A stretch of 30,689 bases of DNA from Myxococcota bacterium (GTDB lineage Bacteria > Myxococcota_A > UBA9160 > SMWR01). The stretch is taken from NCBI GenBank assembly GCA_022447545.1, contig JAKVBI010000006.1:113699-144387 (forward strand). The letters are read 5' to 3'. The notes beneath the pieces are model-generated. The model searched no databases. It was not told the origin of the DNA and saw only the letters and a program-made list of their open reading frames with translations. A program made the translations under genes and the position numbers. The stretch's first letter is position 1, and each line of letters begins with the position of its first letter. Positions 1-7,980 of this stretch are shown piece after piece.

Positions 1-1
1 C

Positions 2-1129
2 GTTCATTGCAACGGCGACCGATTTGAATTCGCATTCAGCCACACGAACAGCTACGGCGAGAACTATTTCAGCTTCGTCAATGGCCAGTTCACCAACGAC
101 GGCGGCACCCACCAGAGCGCTTTCCGAGAAGGTCTCCTCAAGGGAATCAACGAATTCGCGAAGCAGAGCTTCGCAGGTGAGGATGTTCGCGATGGTTTGA
201 TCGGCGCCATCGCCGTAAAAATCAAGGATCCTGTATTCGAGAGTCAGACGAAGAACAAGTTGGGATCTACCGATGTACGCGGTTGGGTGGTTCCCGCGGT
301 CCGCGAGCAGGTGGTGCTTTGGCTTCACCAGAACCCTACAGCTGCCGAGGCCGTGATCGAAAAGATCAAAGCCAACGAACGCGTCCGCAAGGAACTGAAC
401 GCCGTCAAGAAGGAGGCCCGTGAACGGGCGAAGAAGGTCGCCATCCGAATCCCCAAGCTCACGGACTGCAAAGCCCATTTCGACGATCGGCGTTCGAAGA
501 AACGCGAAGATTCGACGCTTTTTCTCACCGAGGGCGATTCGGCAGGGGGAGTCATCGTCCAAGCGCGTGACGTCAATACCCAAGCCATCTTCGCCCTCAA
601 GGGCAAGCCCCTCAATTGCTACGGCTTGAAGCGCGACGCGATCTACAAGAACGAGGAACTCTACAACGTCATGAGAGCGCTGGGCATCGAAGAAAGCATC
701 GATGGCCTTCGCTACAACCGCGTGGTCATCGCTACAGACGCCGACGTGGACGGGATGCATATCCGGAACCTTCTACTCACCTTCTTCCTGCGATACTTCG
801 AAGAACTCGTGGTCAAGAATCACGTCTACATCCTCGAAACTCCCCTGTTCCGAGTTCGCAACAAACAGGAAACCCACTACTGCTATTCGGACGACGAGCG
901 CGAAACGGTCCAGTCGAACCTGAGCAATCCCGAGGTCACCCGCTTCAAGGGCCTTGGAGAAATCAGCCCTCAGGAATTCGGCCAGTTCATCGGACCCGAT
1001 GCCCGCCTGCTCCCCGTCAGCGTCAGCCAGCTTGGCGAAGTCGGGAAGTGCCTCGATTTCTTCATGGGCAAGAACACACCCGAACGAAAATCCTTCATCA
1101 TGGAGAACCTGAGCACCGACGTGCTCTGA
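2..1129 (+). CDS. parE: DNA topoisomerase IV subunit B (ParE), 5'-truncated by window edge
   Basis: This is the C-terminal 375 residues of the ATPase subunit of topoisomerase IV, which works with ParC to decatenate and relax chromosomal DNA in the cytoplasm. The frame is open from base 2. The first visible residues (TNSYGENYF, then NDGGTHQSAFREGL) belong to the transducer domain. The TOPRIM domain follows, with EGDSAGG at 530-550, LKGKPLN at about 598-618, the metal-binding DADVDG motif near 737 and RFKGLGE near 940. The end (MGKNTPERKSFIMENL) is a usual ParE C-terminus. There is no long insertion in the TOPRIM region, unlike proteobacterial GyrB. GyrB is the alternative, but a ParC-type subunit lies on the same strand at 13687, which favours ParE. 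Separation from parC by accessory genes is unusual. The start codon is outside the window. Confidence 0.93.
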   Translation, partial: VHCNGDRFEFAFSHTNSYGENYFSFVNGQFTNDGGTHQSAFREGLLKGINEFAKQSFAGEDVRDGLIGAIAVKIKDPVFESQTKNKLGSTDVRGWVVPAVREQVVLWLHQNPTAAEAVIEKIKANERVRKELNAVKKEARERAKKVAIRIPKLTDCKAHFDDRRSKKREDSTLFLTEGDSAGGVIVQARDVNTQAIFALKGKPLNCYGLKRDAIYKNEELYNVMRALGIEESIDGLRYNRVVIATDADVDGMHIRNLLLTFFLRYFEELVVKNHVYILETPLFRVRNKQETHYCYSDDERETVQSNLSNPEVTRFKGLGEISPQEFGQFIGPDARLLPVSVSQLGEVGKCLDFFMGKNTPERKSFIMENLSTDVL

Positions 1130-1246
1130 CCCCCCTCGCCATTACCCGGCCTCAGACACCGCGTGCGACTGCCAACTTGCATGCAGGCGCCTTGTTCTCC
1201 CATCATGGACTCTACGCGGCGGAAACCGCCTGCGAGGGAGTGCGCT

Positions 1247-2206
1247 GTGGGTCGATATCCTTTTGGAATTCCCAACGGTTGGTTCCTTCTCACCTACTCG
1301 GAGGACCTCGCCCCTGGAGCAGTAGAGCGTTTCCACTACGTGGGTCGCGAACTCGTCGCCTACCGAGGTGCGTCGGGTGAAGCCCACGTTTTCGACGCCC
1401 ACTGCCCGCACCTGGGTGCCCATCTCGGGGTGGGAGGCAAAGTGGTGGGCGACACCCTGCAGTGCCCATTCCACGGCTGGCGCTTCGACCCGAACGGGCG
1501 GTGCGTCGACGTTCCCTACTCTGACCGCATCCCAAACCAGGCGAAGCTGCGAAACTATCCAAGCGTCGAACGCAACGGCATGTTGTTCTTCTGGTACCAC
1601 GCCGAAGACCACCCTCCCTTCTTCGAAATTCCCGACGCTCCCGAATGGCACAATCCGGATTTCACTCGTCCGTGGATCCGGCACGAATGGACGGTACAAA
1701 CCCACTGCCAGGAGATGCAGGAGAATTCCGTCGATGGAGAGCACTTCGCCAACATCCACCGGATGGACGTGCGGGCCCAACTGCATCACGAATTCCACGG
1801 TTACGAGTTGCATTGGTCTCTAGGGGCCCGCAAGGAAATCTCGACTCTCGAGGGAACCGAGGACGAGCTGCGTCTTGAATCCGAGAGTTGGGGCCTGGGC
1901 TACAACCTCGTGCGCCAACAGGGTCAAATGCAGACCCTGGTCGCCACGGGCCTGACCCCCATCGACGAAGAAACGACCCAGATGCGCCTGGGTGTCATCG
2001 CCAAGCGCGATGGTCGCTCGGACGATGAAATGAGCGAGTGGATGGAACGGTACATGGCCGAGCATGCCGTAGTGGCCACCGAGGACTTCCACATCTGGGA
2101 GAACAAGCTCTATCGCCAGCAACCGCTGCTGATGCAGAGCGAGAACGGCATCGCCGAATACCGCAACTGGGCCAAGCGCTTCTACAGCCCCACAAGCGAG
2201 GGCTGA
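1247..2206 (+). CDS. Rieske non-heme iron oxygenase, KshA-like
   Basis: This is a 319-residue oxygenase component that would hydroxylate a hydrophobic, possibly steroid-like substrate using O2 and electrons from a separate reductase. The N-terminal Rieske domain has the CxH pair C53/H55 (HCPHLGAHLG) and the CxxH pair C73/H76 (CPFHGW). The catalytic mononuclear iron motif is D163-x2-H166-x4-H171, the spacing seen in 3-ketosteroid 9-alpha-hydroxylase KshA. The frame is open further upstream, with ATGs at 1163 and 1205. I chose GTG 1247 because GAGGGAG lies at 1233-1239 with good spacing and the protein then begins (GRYPFGIPNGWF) as KshA proteins do. It is 117 bases downstream of parE and 60 bases upstream of the cupin gene, probably co-transcribed with the latter. 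No KshB-like reductase is present, so the steroid substrate is inference. Confidence 0.88.
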   Translation: MGRYPFGIPNGWFLLTYSEDLAPGAVERFHYVGRELVAYRGASGEAHVFDAHCPHLGAHLGVGGKVVGDTLQCPFHGWRFDPNGRCVDVPYSDRIPNQAKLRNYPSVERNGMLFFWYHAEDHPPFFEIPDAPEWHNPDFTRPWIRHEWTVQTHCQEMQENSVDGEHFANIHRMDVRAQLHHEFHGYELHWSLGARKEISTLEGTEDELRLESESWGLGYNLVRQQGQMQTLVATGLTPIDEETTQMRLGVIAKRDGRSDDEMSEWMERYMAEHAVVATEDFHIWENKLYRQQPLLMQSENGIAEYRNWAKRFYSPTSEG

Positions 2207-2266
2207 GCGCCAGGGCTCGAGCAGAGCACCGGAGGTGTCGAAATCCTCCGAAGGGAGCGCAATCAA

Positions 2267-3361
2267 ATGTCCAGAAAGGTCCGACGAGTGGTGACGGGCT
2301 GCGATGACGCGGGCCAATCCACTGTGCTCAGTGATGGGGAGCCTCCGGGGATTGTGTCCACCAAAGACTTCGGCCGTGCCGATCTATGGACTCTACCCGC
2401 CGAGCGCTCCCACCCTGAGTGCGGCGGCGAACACGATCCCAGCGGGGACTACCTCGAGCCACCCCCCGGAGCCATCGCCTGGCGGTCGATTCGCATGGCG
2501 CCAGCGGACTCTCCATTTCAGCCCCGGCGGCAGCAGTTGGAGGACGACCCTCGCTATGACGCCAGCCGACCTGGCATGCACCGCACCGACACCATCGATT
2601 GGATCACCATCTTCGACGGAGAGATCGAGTTGATACTCGATGACGATTCGCTCCGACTCGGGCCCGGGGACTGCGCGATCCAGCGTGGCACATGGCACGC
2701 CTGGCGAGTGGTGGGAGATCGCCCCTGTGAGTTCGGCGCCTTGATGCTGCGCTCCATCGATGGAGGCGATCCGTCCACAGAGGGTGTCGGACCCCGCACG
2801 ACCCAGGACACAGCAGGGGTGGGGCCCCGACGGGTCGTCACGCATCTGCGCAGCGATGGTCGGTCGGTCTTCATTCAGGACAGTGAGCCCCCCAACCAGT
2901 TACGTCTGGAGCACGGCGCCGGAATGGCGTACTCCGACATCTGGCAGACCCTGGGACCCGTGACGTCACCCGCCGCTGGCGGCGACGCGCCCCCAGGACC
3001 GTTCGAGTTCTACGCCCTGGGTGGCGGCGTGGCGTGGAAACACATGGTGATCCCACCCGCCGCAGATCTCGCCCTCGTCGACCCCGATGCCCTGGCGTCC
3101 GAATATACGATGCGCGCGCCGGGCATGGCAGCGGGTGGCGAACACGACCCCAATCGACCGGGACGACACCGTACGAACTCTGTCGATCTGGTGCAGATTC
3201 TTTCGGGGCGGATCACGCTGGAACTCGATACGGGCCCGGTCGAACTCGAACCTGGAGACTTCGTGGTCCAGCAGGGCACATGGCACACCTGGAACAACCA
3301 CGGAGACGAACCGTGTGTCCTCCAAGCCATGATGGTCGCCACGCAATCCGCCCGCCGCTGA
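2267..3361 (+). CDS. Tandem (bicupin) domain protein
   Basis: This 364-residue protein is an internal duplication. Residues about 5-165 and 187-358 align with each other: each half opens with RRVVT, then a short strand region ending in EPP, and closes with a cupin barrel. The barrel motifs are GMHRTDTIDW and PGDCAIQRGTWHAW in the first half (H105, H144), and GRHRTNSVDL and PGDFVVQQGTWHTW in the second (H301, H340). The classical cupin motif HxH...E is reduced to a single His plus a polar residue in each half, so metal binding may be altered. The start ATG has a GAAGGGAG-type ribosome site about nine bases upstream. It follows the KshA-like gene by 60 bases and meets the SRPBCC gene tail to tail. 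Function is unknown. A role in oxidising or sensing the Rieske product is possible but unproven. Confidence 0.85.
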   Translation: MSRKVRRVVTGCDDAGQSTVLSDGEPPGIVSTKDFGRADLWTLPAERSHPECGGEHDPSGDYLEPPPGAIAWRSIRMAPADSPFQPRRQQLEDDPRYDASRPGMHRTDTIDWITIFDGEIELILDDDSLRLGPGDCAIQRGTWHAWRVVGDRPCEFGALMLRSIDGGDPSTEGVGPRTTQDTAGVGPRRVVTHLRSDGRSVFIQDSEPPNQLRLEHGAGMAYSDIWQTLGPVTSPAAGGDAPPGPFEFYALGGGVAWKHMVIPPAADLALVDPDALASEYTMRAPGMAAGGEHDPNRPGRHRTNSVDLVQILSGRITLELDTGPVELEPGDFVVQQGTWHTWNNHGDEPCVLQAMMVATQSARR

Positions 3362-3384
3362 ACCCACCAACGCCTCGGGTCCGG

Positions 3385-3966
3385 CTATCGGCCCTCGAGA
3401 TGCAAGACGATGCGCTGGGCGAGATCCTCGGCCGTGGCCACCATCACGGGCTTGATCATGGCCTCGATCATGGGGGCCATGGCTCCACCGGGCGTGAGAC
3501 TCAAGCTGAAGGTCAGCCGTACAGCGGCAGGTCGCGTGGATGCAGCAGTCGATTCGGCGGTTCGAGCAGATCCACGACCCAGCAGACGGCGCAGTAGCGT
3601 CGCCCACCAGCGGACGAAGCCCCCCGGAGCAGCAGACGCCCGAGTCTCGACCGGGGTGGGAACCGACGAGTCTTCGAGAGCATCGATCCGGAACCAGCCC
3701 TCGCCCTGCATGGGCTCCCCAATCCCCTCCAGGGTGAAACGCACCTCCACAGGCTCCACCCATTCGGTGATCTGCACCCGAAAATCGACGGTGCGAGACA
3801 GCGAGGCCAGATCCGCCTTGATGGTCCAGAGGGATTCCCGGTCACTCTGCTGGTCGTGTGCCTGATAACCCAGCAGAAATGGCGCCCACTGGTCCATGTC
3901 ACTCACGAATGCCCAGACCGTCTCGGCACTGACGTGGGAAGTCAACGTGTGAGTATGTTCGGCCAT
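3385..3966 (-). CDS. SRPBCC family protein, CoxG-like
   Basis: This is a 193-residue protein with a START/Bet v1-like (SRPBCC) fold, a cavity that binds hydrophobic ligands. The N-terminus (HVSAETVWAFVSDMDQWAPF) is the usual opening strand-helix of CoxG-type proteins, followed by a beta-sheet (TLEGIGEPMQGEGWFRI). The C-terminus (GGAMAPMIEAMIKPVM, then AEDLAQRIV) is the long closing helix. The middle (about 103-150) is an Ala/Arg/Ser-rich insertion of low complexity. It is the last gene of a four-gene minus-strand operon, 16 bases after the luciferase-like gene, and could bind or deliver the substrate of that oxidoreductase. There is no nearby CO dehydrogenase, so the CoxG name is only a family label. 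Confidence 0.8.
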   Translation of the reverse strand: MAEHTHTLTSHVSAETVWAFVSDMDQWAPFLLGYQAHDQQSDRESLWTIKADLASLSRTVDFRVQITEWVEPVEVRFTLEGIGEPMQGEGWFRIDALEDSSVPTPVETRASAAPGGFVRWWATLLRRLLGRGSARTAESTAASTRPAAVRLTFSLSLTPGGAMAPMIEAMIKPVMVATAEDLAQRIVLHLEGR

Positions 3967-3982
3967 GGGGAACTCCGGCCCC

Positions 3983-4885
3983 TCATCGAAATTTGTGGAT
4001 CACGGCCTCGGCAAAGCGCTCCATGGCCGCCTGCTTGGAAGTCAGTTCACCCGGGTCGGCCTTCTCGTCGTACCAATCGTCCGGGCCCCACGGCGAGGGG
4101 ATCCAGGGTGCGATCACGCACAGACTCCCCACTCCCAGATCCTCGAGTTCAGCGGTGTTGTCCCGCGTCTGAGACTCGGCGAGGGAGAAGGAGATCTCAA
4201 AGCCCTCCCAAGGCAGTCCCGCTGCTTCGCGCTCACGCTGGAGAGTTTGAATGTAGGGGACGAGCTGACCGGCCAGCATGGGAACACCAAACCAGCCGTC
4301 GTTCCGTGCCGCGCGCCGCAGGGCGGGCGGACTGGCCCCTCCCACCCAGATGGGAATGGGTTGAGAAGGTGCCGGGCACAGGAGCGCGTTCTCGACGTCG
4401 AAGAACTCACCGTGGTGCTGGACCTCGCGGCCCGTCCAGAGTTTGCGCATGAGATCGAGCTGCTCATCGAGCCGCCTTCCACGGCTGGGAAAATCAATAC
4501 CCACCAGCGCGTACTCCTCGGCGATCCAGCCCGCCGCCACTCCGCACACAATCCGGTTGCGGGACAACACCGCCGCCGTTCCCGCAGCCTTGGCGGCGGT
4601 GAATGGATCGCGCAAGCCGGCGAGATAAATGTTCGAAGCGAGTTGCAACTCCTGGGTGGCCGCCGCCATGGCACCGAGGGTCACCCAGGGGTCGGGCCAC
4701 GGAGCATCCAGTGGCCAGAAGATTTCGCCATCCTCCGTATAGGGATAACGGCTGGCAATCTTCGTCGGCATGACCAGATGGTCCGCCACACTGATGCCAT
4801 GAAAGCCCACATCCTCGGCGAAACGCGCAATGTCGATGAGTTGCTCGCTCTCAGGTACCTGAACCAGGGTGAGCCAGTACTTCAC
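3983..4885 (-). CDS. LLM-class (luciferase-like) flavin/F420-dependent oxidoreductase
   Basis: This 300-residue TIM-barrel protein belongs to the luciferase-like monooxygenase superfamily, probably the group often labelled F420-dependent. Visible family features are the N-terminal strand with LVQVPE, AEDVGFHGISVADHLVMP, the IYLAGLRDPFTAAKA segment, VCGVAAGWIAEEY, and PIPIWVGGASPPALRRAAR. The start is GTG at 4885, preceded by a GGGAGGGAGAAGG-rich ribosome site. It is the third gene of a minus-strand operon, 47 bases after the alpha/beta hydrolase gene and 16 bases before the SRPBCC gene. Whether it uses F420 or FMN cannot be told from the sequence by eye. No F420 biosynthesis gene is in the window. 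The substrate is unknown, but two such enzymes flanking a hydrolase suggest oxidative breakdown of one compound. Confidence 0.86.
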   Translation of the reverse strand: MKYWLTLVQVPESEQLIDIARFAEDVGFHGISVADHLVMPTKIASRYPYTEDGEIFWPLDAPWPDPWVTLGAMAAATQELQLASNIYLAGLRDPFTAAKAAGTAAVLSRNRIVCGVAAGWIAEEYALVGIDFPSRGRRLDEQLDLMRKLWTGREVQHHGEFFDVENALLCPAPSQPIPIWVGGASPPALRRAARNDGWFGVPMLAGQLVPYIQTLQREREAAGLPWEGFEISFSLAESQTRDNTAELEDLGVGSLCVIAPWIPSPWGPDDWYDEKADPGELTSKQAAMERFAEAVIHKFR

Positions 4886-4932
4886 GCCTTCTCCCTCCCA
4901 ATCACCACTGCACCGAACCGTCGCAAGCGGCT

Positions 4933-5721
4933 TCAGTCCTTCAGGAAGTTCTGGATCGCCTGAGCTGACGCCGACGGATCATCGATCCAGACCTGGTGTC
5001 CGGCACCCGGGACGATGTGTGTTTCCACCGAACCGGCCAGCCCCGAGGCGAAGCGCTTGATGTAGCTCGGCTGAACGACGCGGTCCTCCTCACCCCAGAG
5101 CAGGAGGACGGGTATACGAATCCGATGCAGCCGTTTCACGAGCCCACGCTCCCCAAAGGGCCAGAAGATTCGAGCCGCCGCCTCCGAGGCTCGGTACTGA
5201 TGGAGCTGGAATTCTGCGCTCTCTTCCGCATCTTCGGGAGGAGCGAAGGCCTCGGCATAGCGCTCCGGGTGCGAAGTCTGCAGTGCAAGCCCGTCTTCGG
5301 AGGTATTGGCAAAGACATTCGCCGTGGGATCGTCGTTGTCGTACAGACCAAACGGAGCCGTCAACACCAGACGTCGAGCCAGCCCCGGGGAAAGCGCCGC
5401 AGCATCGGCCACGAGCATTCCGGCGATGGAAGCCGCTGCGATGTCAGCACCCGTGAGACCGGCGGCGTCCAGCAGGTCGAGCATGGTCGTAATCCACATC
5501 AGATGGCCGTCAATTTCGCGATGGTGGTCCCCCGACCCGGGGAAGCCGGGCAGGCTCGGCACCACCACGCGTCGCGCGCGCGACAACTCGTCCAAAAACG
5601 GGGTCCAGTGGGGACATCCGCCCAATCCATGCAGGACACCGAGAGGCTCCCCCTCGCCCTTCTCCCAGATACGACAGGGCCCACCGCCAACGTCAACGGT
5701 TCGTTCACTGGGACCACTCAT
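4933..5721 (-). CDS. Alpha/beta-fold hydrolase
   Basis: This is a 262-residue alpha/beta hydrolase. The oxyanion-hole motif HGLGG is at 31-35, the candidate nucleophile S98 lies in IAAASIAGM, the acid is D213 (WGEEDRVV) and the base is H242 (PGAGHQVW). The nucleophile elbow reads A-A-S-I-A rather than the usual G-x-S-x-G. The small residues needed for the turn are kept, so it should still be active. A lid domain lies at about 125-195. Its ATG overlaps the stop of the upstream luciferase-like gene by four bases (ATGA), which points to translational coupling. Likely roles are ester hydrolysis or C-C bond cleavage after oxygenation (meta-cleavage-product-hydrolase-like). The substrate is not determined. 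Confidence 0.87.
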   Translation of the reverse strand: MSGPSERTVDVGGGPCRIWEKGEGEPLGVLHGLGGCPHWTPFLDELSRARRVVVPSLPGFPGSGDHHREIDGHLMWITTMLDLLDAAGLTGADIAAASIAGMLVADAAALSPGLARRLVLTAPFGLYDNDDPTANVFANTSEDGLALQTSHPERYAEAFAPPEDAEESAEFQLHQYRASEAAARIFWPFGERGLVKRLHRIRIPVLLLWGEEDRVVQPSYIKRFASGLAGSVETHIVPGAGHQVWIDDPSASAQAIQNFLKD

Positions 5722-6974
5722 CGCGGAAGCTCAGCTGGGCTTGCAGGCGACTCCATCTTTTTTGGCCACCAGCGATGCTCCCACTCGTTGGCAAACAAGC
5801 CCTCGAGTTGTGGCTTCACCCGCTTACCCAACAGCTCCATGTTGTAACGAGCCAGGTCCGACCCCATGTTGCCGAACTGTGCCATCAGGATCAGGTTTCC
5901 GACATTCTGGGACACCGCGATCTCTCGGAGCTTGTCGGCCACCTCATCGGGGCTGCCCACGATCACGAAGCCCTGTTCCACCATGTCCTCGAAAGTCTGC
6001 CCGCGAAGCTCGTCCAAAGCATTGGTTTTGAGCTCTGCCCGGCGTGCCGCCTCCTGAACCTGCGACATGATCTTCTTGCGAGCCGTGGCCTCGGTCACAT
6101 AGCCAGGTGGTTGTGCCCAGCGCGGATGAGTATGAAGACAATTGTTGAAGAAGTAGTGGGCGGGCTCCGCGTAGAGGTCGAGGGCCTCTTCCCGTGTCTC
6201 TGCGACCCCCACATACTGAACGATCCCGGTCTGATAGGGGTTGGGATCCTTCCCCAACTTCTTCATCTCATCCCAGAATCCACGAATGATCTGCTCGCCC
6301 GACAGATAACCGAAGTAGGTCATGTAGCAGTACACGTAATCGTGCTCTGCGCAGAACCTCCAGGTCTCTACCGAGCCGCCGGCGGGCACCCAGACCGGAG
6401 GGTGCGGCCGCTGTACGGGGCGCGGCGTGATGTTGACGTAGCGCTCCTGATTGAAACGGCCATGAAACGAAAAGGGTTCGGGCCGAGTCCAGGCCTGGGT
6501 AACGAGATCGTGAGCCTCGTAGTAGCGATCCCTCAATTCGCTCGGGTTGGTGCTGTAGGCGTAACACGTATCCATGGGCGTACCCACGGGAAAGCCGGCG
6601 ATCAATCGACCGCCGCTCATGCAGTCGAGCATCGCGAACTCCTCAGCGACACGCTGGGGAGGATTGTAAAGGGCGAGAGAATTTCCGAGCACGAGCAAAC
6701 TCGCCTCACGGGTGCGCCGCGAGAGGGCTGCAGCCATCAGGTTCGGTGACGGCATCATGCCGTAACCGTTGCTGTGATGTTCGTTGACGCCGAGCATGTC
6801 GAAACCAACCGACTCGGCAAACTCGAGCTCGTCGAGAGAAGCGTTGTAGTCGATGTTCAGCTGCTGAGGATCGAGTAACTCCGACGGGAGTTCGATGTAG
6901 ACGGATTCGTATTTCTGAGAAAAGTCGTCCGGCAGGTGCCGGTAGGACATGAGGTTGAAGTTTCCGATCTTCAT
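5718..6974 (-). CDS. LLM-class (luciferase-like) flavin-dependent oxidoreductase, 418 aa
   Basis: This is a second luciferase-like monooxygenase, longer than its operon partner. Family signatures include FAESVGFDMLGVNEHH, LMAAALSRRT, NPPQRVAEEFAMLD, GRLIAGFPVGTP and PPVWVPAGGSVETW. A C-terminal segment (GFVIVGSPDEVADKLREI) is the usual closing element. The frame runs upstream to 7133, but ATG 6974 is the start because GGAGAGA sits just before it and the protein then begins with the family strand MKIGNFNLM. It is the first gene of the minus-strand operon, and its stop overlaps the hydrolase start. A 191-base divergent region separates it from the SDR gene. The reaction is probably a flavin- or F420-linked oxidation. 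Substrate unknown. Confidence 0.87.
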   Translation of the reverse strand: MKIGNFNLMSYRHLPDDFSQKYESVYIELPSELLDPQQLNIDYNASLDELEFAESVGFDMLGVNEHHSNGYGMMPSPNLMAAALSRRTREASLLVLGNSLALYNPPQRVAEEFAMLDCMSGGRLIAGFPVGTPMDTCYAYSTNPSELRDRYYEAHDLVTQAWTRPEPFSFHGRFNQERYVNITPRPVQRPHPPVWVPAGGSVETWRFCAEHDYVYCYMTYFGYLSGEQIIRGFWDEMKKLGKDPNPYQTGIVQYVGVAETREEALDLYAEPAHYFFNNCLHTHPRWAQPPGYVTEATARKKIMSQVQEAARRAELKTNALDELRGQTFEDMVEQGFVIVGSPDEVADKLREIAVSQNVGNLILMAQFGNMGSDLARYNMELLGKRVKPQLEGLFANEWEHRWWPKKMESPASPAELPR

Positions 6975-7165
6975 ATATCTCTCCGCAGCGGTTCCCCTCG
7001 AACCCAGGGCGAGTTCCAGTTTACGGGAGTCAGCGCACTGTGGGGCACTTCGAATGCTGGGCACCCACGCACTCCATCGCCTCCCCCTGTCGGTGACGAG
7101 AGACTCCCAACAGCCGCGCGTGGTAGGGTGCAAAACTGAAGTCCAGCGTCGGGGAGGAGCGAGTC

Positions 7166-7954
7166 ATGGGCGCCAGGGGAATGTTGGAAGGCCGAGTCGC
7201 ACTGATTTCGGGCGTCGGGCCGGGCCTCGGGACTGAACTCGCCAGGTTATTTGCCCGAGAGGGAGCCGACATATCCATGGGGGCTCGCAGTGAGGACACC
7301 CTGCGCGAGGTGGGCGAAGAGATCGTCGAACTCGGCCGCCGTTGTATCTGGCAACCCACCGACGTGACCGACACCGACGCCTGTGCTTCGCTGGCTGACG
7401 AAACCCGCGCACAACTCGGTGGTATCGACATCCTGGTGAACAATGCGTTCTGGGAGGGCGGCGAGGGACTCCTCGAAGATGGGAATATCGAGAACTGGCG
7501 AACTGCGATGGAGGTGAATTTTCTGGGCGCCCTGACCATGACACACGCAGCGATCCCGGGCCTCAAGGCCAGCAGCAACGGCCGCGTCATCATGGTCAGC
7601 AGCATCGGCGCGCGCAACATCCAGCCCGCCGCTGGCGCCTACGCTTCTTCCAAGGCCGCGCTCAATTCTGTCACGAAGACCCTGGCCCGTGAACTCGGGC
7701 CTCACGGAATCCGGGTCAACGCACTGGTACCGGGCTGGATCTGGGGCAGGACCACGGAAACCGCACTCCGTAGCTTCGCCGAAGAACAGGGAGTCCCTTT
7801 CGAGCAACTGCTCGAGCAGAACGTCGCCATGACCGCACTGGGCTACCTCCCCGAAGCACCGGAGATTGCCAAGGTGGGCCTGTTCCTCGCCTCGGACCTC
7901 TCCGCCTCGGTGACGGGACACATGCTCGACGCCAATGCCGGGCAGTGGATGTAG
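7166..7954 (+). CDS. Short-chain dehydrogenase/reductase (SDR)
   Basis: This is a 262-residue NAD(P)-dependent oxidoreductase of the classical SDR family. The cofactor-binding glycine motif is SGVGPGLG (15-22), with Ser in place of the usual Thr. The strand-4 motif is NNAF rather than NNAG (92-95). The catalytic residues are S145 or S146 (VSS), Y159 and K163 (YASSK). The C-terminus (DANAGQWM) replaces the common DGG. The start ATG has GGGGAGGAG at 7151-7159. It is transcribed divergently from the luciferase-like operon and ends 26 bases from the convergent GT-C gene, so it appears monocistronic. An alcohol/ketone conversion linked to the divergent operon is a reasonable inference. Confidence 0.9.
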   Translation: MGARGMLEGRVALISGVGPGLGTELARLFAREGADISMGARSEDTLREVGEEIVELGRRCIWQPTDVTDTDACASLADETRAQLGGIDILVNNAFWEGGEGLLEDGNIENWRTAMEVNFLGALTMTHAAIPGLKASSNGRVIMVSSIGARNIQPAAGAYASSKAALNSVTKTLARELGPHGIRVNALVPGWIWGRTTETALRSFAEEQGVPFEQLLEQNVAMTALGYLPEAPEIAKVGLFLASDLSASVTGHMLDANAGQWM

Positions 7955-7980
7955 GCCACACCCCAGTCCTTCCGTGTAGT

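Noticed and set aside
3965-4963. 332-codon open frame on the plus strand
   Set aside because: It is antisense to the luciferase-like gene, whose motifs are clear.
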